Below the pieces are notes generated by a model, which worked only from the letters and a program-made list of their open reading frames with translations, ran no database searches and was not told the origin of the DNA. The translations under genes were made by a program, and so were the position numbers. From the NCBI RefSeq assembly GCF_900609055.1, contig NZ_UXAW01000070.1, forward strand, positions 1 through 64,000: 64,000 bases of DNA, given 5' to 3'. Shown piece by piece: positions 25,846 to 34,280 of this stretch. Source of the DNA: Pseudogemmobacter humi. Its GTDB lineage: Bacteria; Pseudomonadota; Alphaproteobacteria; Rhodobacterales; Rhodobacteraceae. Each line of letters begins with the position of its first letter. Position 1 is the stretch's first letter.

Positions 25846-26394
25846 CTACCTTTCGGCGCGCGCCTCCAGCCGTTCCAGCGCCAGCGCGCAATCCGCCCAG
25901 GCCGAACGCGCCATCGAGCGCGGGACGCGGATCGCGAAGCGTGTCTCATCCTCGCGCAGGATCAGCGCCGGGATCTGGTTCAGAAGGCTGCGCGCAGCCC
26001 TTCCCGGCGGAAACTCCCGCAGCCGCAGATCAAGCGGGACAAGCCGCGTCAGCGCAGCCTCCACCCCGGGGCCCGAGAGCGAAAGCCCCGCCCATCCGCC
26101 GCTCTGATCCGTCAGCGCGGCGGTATCAGTCAGCCCCTCGGGGGGCGCGGCGCCCAGCAAAAAGGCCTGATCGCGCCCGGCCCAGATCAGCCGCAGATCG
26201 TCGGCGGACGAGCAGCGCCCCGGCTCGGGGAAGCTCAGCCCCAGAGGTTTCAGCAGCTTCGCCGCCCGCGCGGCCGCGCCGGGATAGAGCGCCACCAGCC
26301 AGATCGGGCCGGACGGCAGCGGCTCCAGCGTGAGGCCGGCCTTTTCCAAAGGCCCTTGCCCGGCGAAGACGGGTTTCGCGATCAGTTCAGCCAC
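25846..26394 (-). CDS. soxG: Sarcosine oxidase, gamma subunit
   Basis: Smallest catalytic-complex subunit of heterotetrameric sarcosine oxidase, which demethylates sarcosine to glycine with release of formaldehyde/methylene-THF. The 182 residues include LVALYPGAAARAAKLLK, a GWAGLSLSGPGVEAALTRLVPLDL core and a C-terminal FAIRVPRSMARSAWADCALALE, as in SoxG. It overlaps soxA by 8 bases (26387-26394), consistent with translational coupling, and is last in the operon. Confidence 0.88.
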   Translation of the reverse strand: MAELIAKPVFAGQGPLEKAGLTLEPLPSGPIWLVALYPGAAARAAKLLKPLGLSFPEPGRCSSADDLRLIWAGRDQAFLLGAAPPEGLTDTAALTDQSGGWAGLSLSGPGVEAALTRLVPLDLRLREFPPGRAARSLLNQIPALILREDETRFAIRVPRSMARSAWADCALALERLEARAER

Positions 26395-29302
26395 GCATCC
26401 GCCCTCCGTCCGGGTCGAGGAACACCGGCGGGCCGGTCTCGCAGATCACGTCGAGCCCGCGCAGATGATCGACCAGCCGGACCCTCTCGCCATGCCTCGC
26501 CCGGCCGTTTCGCAGGAAGGCCAGGGCCAGCCAGCGCCCCAGCACCGGCGAGAAACAGACCGAGGTGACATGGCCCTCGCTGGTTTCGGGCGTGATCGCC
26601 TCGCCGGGGCGGAACAGATGCGCACCGGCGCTGATCGGCTCGTCCGACTGCAAGCCGATCAACTGGCCGCGCGCCGCGCCGGTCAGGCCGGGGCGTTGCG
26701 CGGCCGCCTTGCCGATACAATCCTTCTTCGCACTGATCATCGCGCCGAGGCCGAGGTCGGCGGCGGTGACGCGCCCGTCCATCTCGGCATGGGTCAGGAA
26801 GCCCTTCTCGATCCTGAGCACATTCAGTGCCTCGATCCCGTAGGGGCCGCCGCCAAGGGTTTCCGCCCGCGCCACCAGGTCGCGGAACAATGCCTCGCCG
26901 TAATCGGCGGGGACGGCGATCTCGTAGCCCTGTTCACCCGAGAAAGAGATGCGGAACAGCCGCGCCGCCACCCCGCCGACCGTCACCGCCCGATACCCCA
27001 TGAACGGCAGATCGCCGACCGGAGCGTCGAGCAGCGTGTCCAGCAGCGCCCGCGCCTTCGGCCCCGCCACCGCGAACTGGGCGTAAACCTCGGTCACCGG
27101 AGTCAGCCGCAGATCCCAGGTCGCGCAGAACGCCTGATGGACGAAATCGAGATGGCGCGCCACCTGGTCCGCCGCGCCGGTGGTGGTGGTGATCAGGAAA
27201 TGGCGGTCATCCAGCCGCGCCGCGGTGCCGTCGTCCAGCACATGGCCGTCCTCGCGCAGCATCAGCCCGTAGCGGATGCGCCCCACCGGAAGGGTGCTGA
27301 ACATGCCGGTGTAAACCAGGTCGAGGAAGCGTCCCGCGTCGCTTCCCTGCACGTCGATCTTGCCGAGCGAGGACACATCCGTCACCCCGACCGCCTCGCG
27401 CACCATGCGGACCTCGCGGTCGCAGGCCTCGCGCCAGGTCGTCTCGCCGGGTTTCGGGAAATACGACGGGCGATACCAGAGCCCGGCCTCGACCATCGGC
27501 GCCAGCCGGTCGCGGCTGGCCTGGTCCGAGGTCAGAAGCCGCTCGGGCGCGAACCCCTTGCCGCGCCCGCCCGCGCCCATGGCGGCGATGGAAACCGGCA
27601 CGTAAGGCGGGCGGAAGGTGGTCACGCCGGTGCCGGGAATGTCGCGCCCGGTGGCATCGGCCAGCACGGCAAGCGCCAGGACGTTCGAGTTCTTGCCCTG
27701 ATCGGGCGCCATGCCCTGCGTCGTGTAACGCTTCATATGCTCGGCGCCGGCGTAATTCTCGGCCGCCGCGAGGCGCACATCCCTGACCGTCACGTCATTG
27801 GCGAAATCGAGCCAGGCGCGGCCCTCGCCCGCCACCGCCCAGATCGCGCGGTGGTTATAGGGCGCATCCTCGGCGGCAGGCAGCGCGACTCCCGCGGGCC
27901 GCAGCCCGAGGTCCGCCAGCGCGGCCTCTGCCGCCGCCTTGCCGGTGGTCAGCGCGCCATGGGTCGAGAAGCTGCCGTTCGCCGCGCCCACCGCGGTCAG
28001 CCCCGGCACCGCGGCCTCCATCGGCACGAAAGCCGCCAGATCTTCGGACCAGCGCGGGCGGCCGTTCATATGGCAGGTCAGATGCAAAGCCGGGTTCCAG
28101 CCGCCCGACACCGCGAGGCAATCGGTCTCGATCTCGAACGTCTCAGAACCCTTGCGCACCCGGACGCCTCGCAGCCCGTGGCGGCCGCGCGAGCCGACCA
28201 CCTCTGCCCCGGTATGCACCGGGCAATCCTCGACATTCGAGGCATCCGCGCGCGGGTCGATGATCGCCGCCACCTGCACCCCCGCCGCCATCAGATCGCG
28301 CGCGGTGGCCCGTGCAGAGTCGTTGGCGGCGAACAAGGTCACCCGCCGCCCGGGCGCCACCCCGAACCGGTTCAGATATGTCCTGACCGCCGAGGCCAGC
28401 ATAATCCCGGGCCGGTCGTTCATCGGGAAGGCGATGTGCCGCTCCTGCGCGCCCGAGGCGAGCACCGCGCGCGCCGCGACGATGCGCCAGAAACATTCGC
28501 GCGGCAGGTTGGGCCGGGCCGGGCGGTGCAGCCCCACCCGTTCCAGCGCGCCGTAAGTGCCGTGATCGTAAGCGCCGGTCACGGTGGTGCGGGTCATGAT
28601 GCGCACATTCGGCAGGGCGCGCAGTTCGGCCTCGACCCCGGCGATCCAGTTCGCTGCCGGCTCGCCGCCGATCAGCCCGCCGTCGGAGAGAAGCCGCCCG
28701 CCGAGGCACGGGTTCTCATCTGCGAGGATCACATCCGCCCCCGCCCGCGCCGCTGTCAGCGCCGCCATCAGCGCCGCCGGCCCCTCGCCGATCACCAGGA
28801 GGTCGCAATGCGCCCAGGCTTTCTCATAGACGCCCTCGTCGGCGACGCCCCCGAGGCTGCCAAGGCCCGCCGCGCGGCGGATCAGCGGCTCGTAGAGGCT
28901 TTCCCAGAACCGGCGCGGCCACATGAAGGTCTTGTAATAGAAGCCCGCGCTCAGGAACGGCGAGAGCAGATCGTTCACCGCCATGAGGTCATGGCGCAAA
29001 GATCCGAGGCGGTTCTGGCTGCGCGTCTCCAGCCCCTCGAAAATCTCCTGCATGGTGGCGCGCACATTGGGGGTGCGGTTGGTCTTGCCCAAAACCTCGA
29101 CCAGCGCATTGGGCTCTTCCGAGCCCGCGCTCAGCACGCCGCGCGGGCGGTGATATTTGAACGACCGCCCCATCAGCCGCACCCCGTTCGCGAGCAGCGC
29201 CGAGGCCAGAGTGTCACCGCGAAAGCCGGTGTAATCGCGCCCGTCGAAGCGGAACCGCACCGGGCGCGAGCGGTCGATGATCCCCCTGCCCTCGACCCTC
29301 AT
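26387..29302 (-). CDS. soxA: Sarcosine oxidase, alpha subunit
   Basis: The 971-residue large subunit holds a 2Fe-2S/FAD-type N-terminal region (SRPVRFRFDGRDYTGF, GRSFKYHRPRGVLSAGSEEPNALVEV), a central NAD(P)/FAD Rossmann region with VIGEGPAALMAALTAARAGADVILADE (about 165-200), and C-terminal aminomethyltransferase/THF-binding GCV_T-like domain (about 580-960), with YTGMFSTLPVGRIRYGLMLREDG and EIAVPADYGEALFRDLVAR. It couples sarcosine oxidation to tetrahydrofolate. The operon order soxB..soxD-soxA-soxG is the usual one. It overlaps soxD by 4 bases. Confidence 0.95.
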   Translation of the reverse strand: MRVEGRGIIDRSRPVRFRFDGRDYTGFRGDTLASALLANGVRLMGRSFKYHRPRGVLSAGSEEPNALVEVLGKTNRTPNVRATMQEIFEGLETRSQNRLGSLRHDLMAVNDLLSPFLSAGFYYKTFMWPRRFWESLYEPLIRRAAGLGSLGGVADEGVYEKAWAHCDLLVIGEGPAALMAALTAARAGADVILADENPCLGGRLLSDGGLIGGEPAANWIAGVEAELRALPNVRIMTRTTVTGAYDHGTYGALERVGLHRPARPNLPRECFWRIVAARAVLASGAQERHIAFPMNDRPGIMLASAVRTYLNRFGVAPGRRVTLFAANDSARATARDLMAAGVQVAAIIDPRADASNVEDCPVHTGAEVVGSRGRHGLRGVRVRKGSETFEIETDCLAVSGGWNPALHLTCHMNGRPRWSEDLAAFVPMEAAVPGLTAVGAANGSFSTHGALTTGKAAAEAALADLGLRPAGVALPAAEDAPYNHRAIWAVAGEGRAWLDFANDVTVRDVRLAAAENYAGAEHMKRYTTQGMAPDQGKNSNVLALAVLADATGRDIPGTGVTTFRPPYVPVSIAAMGAGGRGKGFAPERLLTSDQASRDRLAPMVEAGLWYRPSYFPKPGETTWREACDREVRMVREAVGVTDVSSLGKIDVQGSDAGRFLDLVYTGMFSTLPVGRIRYGLMLREDGHVLDDGTAARLDDRHFLITTTTGAADQVARHLDFVHQAFCATWDLRLTPVTEVYAQFAVAGPKARALLDTLLDAPVGDLPFMGYRAVTVGGVAARLFRISFSGEQGYEIAVPADYGEALFRDLVARAETLGGGPYGIEALNVLRIEKGFLTHAEMDGRVTAADLGLGAMISAKKDCIGKAAAQRPGLTGAARGQLIGLQSDEPISAGAHLFRPGEAITPETSEGHVTSVCFSPVLGRWLALAFLRNGRARHGERVRLVDHLRGLDVICETGPPVFLDPDGGRMRG

Positions 29303-29571
29303 TCCGCCGCCCCGCTGCGGCCCGCGACCAGTTCCACGGCGAAAACCTCATGGGTGACGGTGCTGCGGGTGACGAGCAGCCATTCGCGGCAGCCGCCCTC
29401 GTGATACCACAGATCGCGCGCGCGCCCGGCGGGGTTGTCGCGCAGATGCAGGTAAGCGTCCCAGGCTTCGGGCGCGGCCCCCGCGCCGGGGCGGTTCAGA
29501 TAATCCTCTGCGCCGAGACAGCTATATTCGCGCCGGTCGCGTGGCCCGCAAAGGGGACAGGTCAGCCGCAT
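29299..29571 (-). CDS. soxD: Sarcosine oxidase, delta subunit
   Basis: A 90-residue zinc-binding subunit. The CPLCG at the N-terminus, Cys in EYSCLG and the YHEGGCREW segment fit the SoxD zinc site, and the length is typical. It overlaps the start of soxA (ATGA), so both are translated together. It is preceded by the secreted-protein gene ending 4 bp upstream. Confidence 0.92.
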   Translation of the reverse strand: MRLTCPLCGPRDRREYSCLGAEDYLNRPGAGAAPEAWDAYLHLRDNPAGRARDLWYHEGGCREWLLVTRSTVTHEVFAVELVAGRSGAAE

Positions 29572-29575
29572 CGGA

Positions 29576-30070
29576 TCACTCCACCCCGCGGCAGGTCGCG
29601 GCGGGCGCCCGGGTCAGGCGGTAGATCGTCTTGCCGCCGCCCGGTTCCGCGAGATCCGACATCCCCTCGCAGCCCCCACCCCCCTCGACGCGGAAGTAAT
29701 CGGTCTCGATCTCCAGCACATCGCCCTTCAGCGCGCGGATGGCGAAACCGCCGCCGTCGCATTCGACATAGCAACTGGTGCGCCGCCCCTCGTCCATGCA
29801 AAAGGCGCTCTGGGTGAAATATTCGTTCGCGAGCCCGTCGCGCCGCGCGCGGCCCTGATCCGCGAACCGGCCGATCACATCCACCACCGGCCCCGGCGAG
29901 CCGGGCGCGTTATGAAAGTTCAGCCGCAGCGCCGCCACATGCTGATTGGGGTTTTTGCGCAGATGATCGGCGGAATAGTCGCGGGCGAAACAGCCCAGCG
30001 GGGCCTCGGCCATGGCGGGAAGAGCGAACAGGGCACCGGCGAGAAGCGCGGTCAGGGCTGGTCTCATCAT
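29576..30070 (-). CDS. Secreted protein within the sarcosine oxidase operon, unknown function
   Basis: A 164-residue protein with a signal peptide (MMRPALTALLAGALFALPAMA). The mature part contains Cys residues in PLGCFARDY, QSAFCMDE, TSCYVECDG, GGGGCEG and AATCRGVE, so a disulfide-rich periplasmic fold is likely. The alternative ATG at 30067 lies one codon later; GGAGAAGAGAG precedes both. I recognise no family. It sits tightly between the other inserted gene and soxD (4 bp gap), so it is expressed with the operon. Confidence 0.8.
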   Translation of the reverse strand: MMRPALTALLAGALFALPAMAEAPLGCFARDYSADHLRKNPNQHVAALRLNFHNAPGSPGPVVDVIGRFADQGRARRDGLANEYFTQSAFCMDEGRRTSCYVECDGGGFAIRALKGDVLEIETDYFRVEGGGGCEGMSDLAEPGGGKTIYRLTRAPAATCRGVE

Positions 30071-30111
30071 CTCTCTTCTCCAGGGTTTGCGGCAGAGCGG
30101 CGCGGTTTCAG

Positions 30112-30426
30112 TTAATCCCACGGCCCGGCAGAAGGAAAGGCGCGCGGAAGCGGCAGGTCAGCGGCTTTCACTGCGGCGATCCGCGCCTCGTCGGGCGGCA
30201 GATATCCGCCGTTCGCATCATACACCGACAAGCTGAGCCGGTAAGCCGGGCGGCCCCGCGAGGCGTCCGGCCGCTCTTGCGCTGCGAATCCGGCATGTAG
30301 CTCCGTCGCGGATTTTAAGAAGCCCGAGCCAACCCCGGCCTCTGCCCGCGTCGGGCCGGGCGCGACCACGACCGCGCAGGCGGGCGTCGCGGCAAGCAGG
30401 GTCGCGAGGAGGAAAGGAAGGCGCAT
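30112..30426 (-). CDS. Small secreted protein within the sarcosine oxidase operon
   Basis: A 104-residue protein with a signal peptide (MRLPFLLATLLAATPACA). The mature part ends in a short acidic/Pro segment (DLPLPRAFPSAGPWD). No family is recognised. The start codon is placed at ATG 30426, 8 bp after the soxB stop, because the longer frame upstream overlaps soxB. It is inserted in the sox operon with the following gene. Confidence 0.68.
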   Translation of the reverse strand: MRLPFLLATLLAATPACAVVVAPGPTRAEAGVGSGFLKSATELHAGFAAQERPDASRGRPAYRLSLSVYDANGGYLPPDEARIAAVKAADLPLPRAFPSAGPWD

Positions 30427-30434
30427 CCGTTCTC

Positions 30435-31685
30435 TCAATGCAGGTTGTGCTGGTGGCCGGTGCCTTCCTCGTCGATCAGATGGCCGGTCGCGAAACGGTC
30501 CAGCCGGAAGCGGCGGGCAAGGTCGTGGGGCTCGCCCGTGGCCATCAGATGCGCCATGCACCAGCCCGAGGCGGGCGTGGCCTTGAAGCCGCCGTAGTTC
30601 CAGCCGCAGTTCAGATAGAGCCCGTCGATCCCGGTCCTGTCGATGATCGGCGAGCCGTCCGGCGTCATGTCCATGATCCCGCCCCAGGAGCGCAGCACCT
30701 TCGCCCGGCCGATCACCGGCATCAGGGTCATCGCGGCTTCCATCACCTGCTCGGCCCGGGGCAGGTTGCCGCGCTGCGCATAGGAGGCGTGGAAATCCAG
30801 ATCGCCGCCGAACACCAGCCCGCCCTTGTCGGATTGCGAGATGTAGAAATGGCCCATGCCGAAGCTGATCACATGGTCGATCGCGGGTTTCAGCCCCTCG
30901 GTCACGAAGGCCTGGAGGATATGGCTTTCCACCGGCAGCCGCATCCCGGCCATGGCGGCGACCTGGCCCGAGCGGCCGGCGACCATGATCCCCACCTTGC
31001 CCGCCCGGATCGCGCCGCGGGTGGTCTGCACGCCGCGCACGCGCCCGCCCTCGATGTCGATCCCGGTCACTTCGCAGTTCTGGATCAGATCGACGCCGCG
31101 CCGGTCGGCGGCGCGGGCATAGCCCCAGGCCACCGCGTCATGGCGCGCGGTGCCGCCGCGCGGGTGCAAAAGCGCGCCGTATATCGGGAAACGGGCATTG
31201 TCGTAATCGAGGTAAGGGATCAGATCGCGCAGGCCCTCGCGGTCCAGAAGTACCGCATCGTCGCCCTGGTTGATCATCGCATTGCCGCGCCGGACGTAAG
31301 CGTCGCGCTGGCCGTCGGAATGGAACAGCATCACCAGCCCGCGCTGGCTGAACATGACGTTGTAATTCAGCTCGGATTCCAGCTTCTCCCACAGTTTCAG
31401 CGAGAAACTGTAGAAGCCGGAGTTCCCCGGCATCATATAGGTGTTGCGCACGATGGTGGTGTTGCGCCCGGCATTGCCGCCGCCGAGCCAGCCTTTCTCC
31501 AGCACGGCGATGCGCTTCAGCCCGTGGTTCTTCGCAAGGTAATAAGCGGTCGAGAGCCCGTGCCCGCCGCCGCCCACGATCACCGCGTCATATTCCGCCG
31601 CCGGCGCCGGATCGCGCCAGGCGGGCTTCCATCCACGGTTGCCGCGCAGACCTTCGGCAAGGACGCGCCAGCCAGAGTAACGCAT
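30435..31685 (-). CDS. soxB: Sarcosine oxidase, beta subunit
   Basis: A 416-residue flavoprotein subunit with a covalently bound FMN and non-covalent FAD in characterised homologues. The N-terminal Rossmann segment reads AVIVGGGGHGLSTAYYLAK (about 34-52), then AVLEKGWLGGGNAGRNTTIVR (the flavin-binding block) and YLNCGWNYGGFKATPASG near the C-terminus. It is the first gene of the operon, separated from dps by about 180 bp that should hold the promoter. Confidence 0.95.
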   Translation of the reverse strand: MRYSGWRVLAEGLRGNRGWKPAWRDPAPAAEYDAVIVGGGGHGLSTAYYLAKNHGLKRIAVLEKGWLGGGNAGRNTTIVRNTYMMPGNSGFYSFSLKLWEKLESELNYNVMFSQRGLVMLFHSDGQRDAYVRRGNAMINQGDDAVLLDREGLRDLIPYLDYDNARFPIYGALLHPRGGTARHDAVAWGYARAADRRGVDLIQNCEVTGIDIEGGRVRGVQTTRGAIRAGKVGIMVAGRSGQVAAMAGMRLPVESHILQAFVTEGLKPAIDHVISFGMGHFYISQSDKGGLVFGGDLDFHASYAQRGNLPRAEQVMEAAMTLMPVIGRAKVLRSWGGIMDMTPDGSPIIDRTGIDGLYLNCGWNYGGFKATPASGWCMAHLMATGEPHDLARRFRLDRFATGHLIDEEGTGHQHNLH

Positions 31686-31864
31686 GGACCCACCCCCGGA
31701 TTTGTCTGCCGCCCCGGACCGTAGTGGCCCCGGACCCGCCCATCTGACAGGGAAACCCGCGGATGTTCAACGGGCAGAAACGCCCGGGGGCGGAAAAGCG
31801 CAGCCTCGCGAACGAGGCCGCGCCTTGGGCCGGGTCTGCCGCTTGCGCCGGGAAGCCGCCGGGA

Positions 31865-32407
31865 TCAGTGGCCGCCGCTTTGTGCCGGACGCAGGGTTTC
31901 GTAAAGGAACCAGATCCGCTTTTCGGCCGCGTCGATCCAGTTCTCGATCAGGCTGGCGGTGGCCACGTCGCCATGTTCGTCGCAGATGTCATGCGCGGCG
32001 CGCAAAGCGGCGACCTGGGCGCGGTTGTCCTCCATCAGCTCGGCCAGCATGTCGGCGGGTTCGACATAATCGGCCTCGTTCGGGGCGATGCGCGACATCT
32101 TCACCACCTGGTCGGGCGATTTCAGCGTCTGGCCGCCCAGCTTGCGCACCCGCTCGGCCATGTCGTCGGTGGTGGCGAGGATCTCGGCCGACTGGTCGTC
32201 CAGCAGCAGGTGGTAGTCGCGGAAATGCGGACCCGAGACATGCCAGTGGAAATTCTTGGTCTTGAAAAACAGCGCGAAAGTGTCGGCCAGCAGCACGTTC
32301 ATCGCCGCCGCGATATCCTTCACCGCATTGCCGCCCAGATCGGTGGGGGTCGAAAGACGGCCGCGCGCCGGATCTGCCGCGCTTCGGGGGGAATCTTTCT
32401 TCGCCAT
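31865..32407 (-). CDS. dps: Dps family ferritin-like DNA-protection protein
   Basis: Twelve-subunit iron-storage/DNA-protection protein. The 180 residues include the Dps signature HWHVSGPHFRDYHLLLDDQ (about 53-71), which provides the intersubunit ferroxidase His/Asp residues. The basic N-terminal tail (MAKKDSPRSAADPARGR) could bind DNA. It is likely monocistronic and may be peroxide-regulated, but no operator was identified. Confidence 0.92.
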   Translation of the reverse strand: MAKKDSPRSAADPARGRLSTPTDLGGNAVKDIAAAMNVLLADTFALFFKTKNFHWHVSGPHFRDYHLLLDDQSAEILATTDDMAERVRKLGGQTLKSPDQVVKMSRIAPNEADYVEPADMLAELMEDNRAQVAALRAAHDICDEHGDVATASLIENWIDAAEKRIWFLYETLRPAQSGGH

Positions 32408-32466
32408 GACAAACTCCTTTATGGCAGGCGGGGGACAAACGCGCGCCCCCGCCCCCCGGTTCCCGG

Positions 32467-33900
32467 TCAGAGCCCTTTCGAGCGGTAGGTCTTCGCCACC
32501 CGGTCGATGGCGACGATATAGGCGGCGGTGCGCAGATCCTCGACATCCTCGCGGCCGTGCCAGATCTCGCGCATCGACTGATAGGCGGTGCGCATCGTGT
32601 CATCGAGGCCCGAACGCACCAGCGCCAGCTCGTCCGAGCCGGTCAGGAAACGCTCTTTGAAATCCTCGGCCATGCTCCAGCCGAGGCCCTTGTCGGCGGA
32701 AAGCCGCTCCAGCTCCTCGACCAGCAGGCGGCTCCGCGCCTCTTCGGCGCGGCGCTGCATCCGGCCGAAGCGGATATGCGAGAGGTTCTTGACCCATTCG
32801 AAGTAAGAGACCGTCACGCCGCCGGCATTGGCATACATGTCGGGGATGATCACCTTGCCGCGGTTGCGCAGGATCTCGTCGCCGCCGAAGGTGATGGGGC
32901 CGTTCGCCGCCTCGATGATCAGCGGCGCGCGGATGTTTTCGGCATTGCCGCGGTGGATCACGCCTTCCATCGCCGCCGGGATCAGGATGTCGCAATCGCC
33001 TTCCAGAACGCTGGCGCCCTCTTCGACGTAAGCGCCGCCGGGGAAGCCCTTTACGCCGCCGTGCTGGGCGATCCAGGCCTTGACCTCGTCCACGTTCAGG
33101 CCGTTGTCGTCGACCAGGGCGCCGTCACGCTCGATGATGCCGGTGATCAGGCAGCCGTCTTCCTCGGACAGGAATTTCGCCGCGTGATAGCCCACATTGC
33201 CAAGACCCTGGACGATCACCTTCTTGCCCCCGAGCCCCCCCGAGAGCCCGGTCATCGCCACGTCGCGCGGGTGGCGGAAGAACTCGCGCAGCGCATATTG
33301 CACGCCGCGCCCGGTCGCCTCGACCCGGCCCTGGATGCCGCCGGCATGCGGCGGCTTGCCGGTCACGCAGGCCTTGGCGTTGATGTCGGTGGTGTTCATC
33401 CGGGCATATTGATCGGCGATCCAGGCCATCTCGCGCTCGCCGGTGCCCATGTCGGGCGCGGGCACGTTCTGCGCCGGATGGATCAGGTCGCGCTTGATCA
33501 GCTCATAGGCGAAGCGGCGGGTGATCTGTTCCAGTTCGTGCTCGTCCCACTGGCGCGGGTCGATGCAGAGCCCGCCCTTCGAGCCGCCGAACGGCGTCTC
33601 CACCAGCGCGCATTTGTAGGTCATCAGCGCGGCCAGCGCCTCGACCTCATCCTGGTTGACCGAGAGCGCGTAACGGATGCCGCCCTTGACCGGCTCCATA
33701 TGTTCGGAATGGACCGAGCGGTAGCCGGTGAAGGTCTCGATCTTGCCGCGCAGGCGCACGCCGAAACGCACGGTGTAGGTCGAGTTGCAGACCCGGATCT
33801 TCTGCTCCAGCCCGGGTGAAAGATCCATCAGCCGCACGGCGCGGCTGAACATCAGATCCACGGAATCGCGGAAACTGGGCTCATTGGGGGTTTGCAGCAT
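32467..33900 (-). CDS. Glu/Leu/Phe/Val-type (glutamate) dehydrogenase
   Basis: A 477-residue NAD(P)-dependent amino-acid dehydrogenase. The catalytic Lys is in GGSKGGLCIDP (about 130), the dinucleotide-binding fold is GLGNVGYHAAKFL (about 230), and the substrate domain occupies roughly residues 45-200. Length fits hexameric glutamate dehydrogenase, which interconverts glutamate and 2-oxoglutarate plus ammonia. The coenzyme preference cannot be assigned by eye. It is separated from dps by about 60 bp and is transcribed in the same direction. Confidence 0.9.
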   Translation of the reverse strand: MLQTPNEPSFRDSVDLMFSRAVRLMDLSPGLEQKIRVCNSTYTVRFGVRLRGKIETFTGYRSVHSEHMEPVKGGIRYALSVNQDEVEALAALMTYKCALVETPFGGSKGGLCIDPRQWDEHELEQITRRFAYELIKRDLIHPAQNVPAPDMGTGEREMAWIADQYARMNTTDINAKACVTGKPPHAGGIQGRVEATGRGVQYALREFFRHPRDVAMTGLSGGLGGKKVIVQGLGNVGYHAAKFLSEEDGCLITGIIERDGALVDDNGLNVDEVKAWIAQHGGVKGFPGGAYVEEGASVLEGDCDILIPAAMEGVIHRGNAENIRAPLIIEAANGPITFGGDEILRNRGKVIIPDMYANAGGVTVSYFEWVKNLSHIRFGRMQRRAEEARSRLLVEELERLSADKGLGWSMAEDFKERFLTGSDELALVRSGLDDTMRTAYQSMREIWHGREDVEDLRTAAYIVAIDRVAKTYRSKGL

Positions 33901-34280
33901 GTGAACTCCTTCGGGCTGCGGGTGCCGTGTCCCGTGGAAGGGACTCAGCGCAAGATGCGGGTAAGTGGTAAACCTGCCGTTCCCAATGTCCAGAGCTGCC
34001 GAAAAAAGCGGCAGATCCGGCCCGGTCGGATCGCATTTTCATCAAACTGATTCGGCTTATGGGGAAGACATCCGCAGGTACCCTGCCCGACAACCGTCAA
34101 AGTTGTGTGGCGCTGTTCTCTCTCGCCCGACAATCCGAATTGGGGCGCGAATATCGTTTCGACGCCACCGCGAAGTCCGGCCCGCGCCGGGGCTCCGCCA
34201 TAATTCAGCCCCACCGCGGCGGCAATTTCACCATGTGCCGGACTGCCCGGATTCCGCACGCCGCATACAGGGACAGTGTG
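33901..34280. other. Divergent intergenic region
   Basis: Divergent gap between glutamate dehydrogenase (minus) and the Tad-like genes (plus). It is expected to hold both promoters. A CTGCCG..CGGCAG hairpin with an A-rich loop lies at about 33996-34014. No gene is supported; the open frame starting at 34059 precedes the likely start at 34281. Confidence 0.5.

Noticed and set aside
26330-29404. A 1024-residue open frame antisense to soxA
   Set aside because: The opposite frame is a complete soxA. The antisense frame has only low-complexity composition and no known motif.
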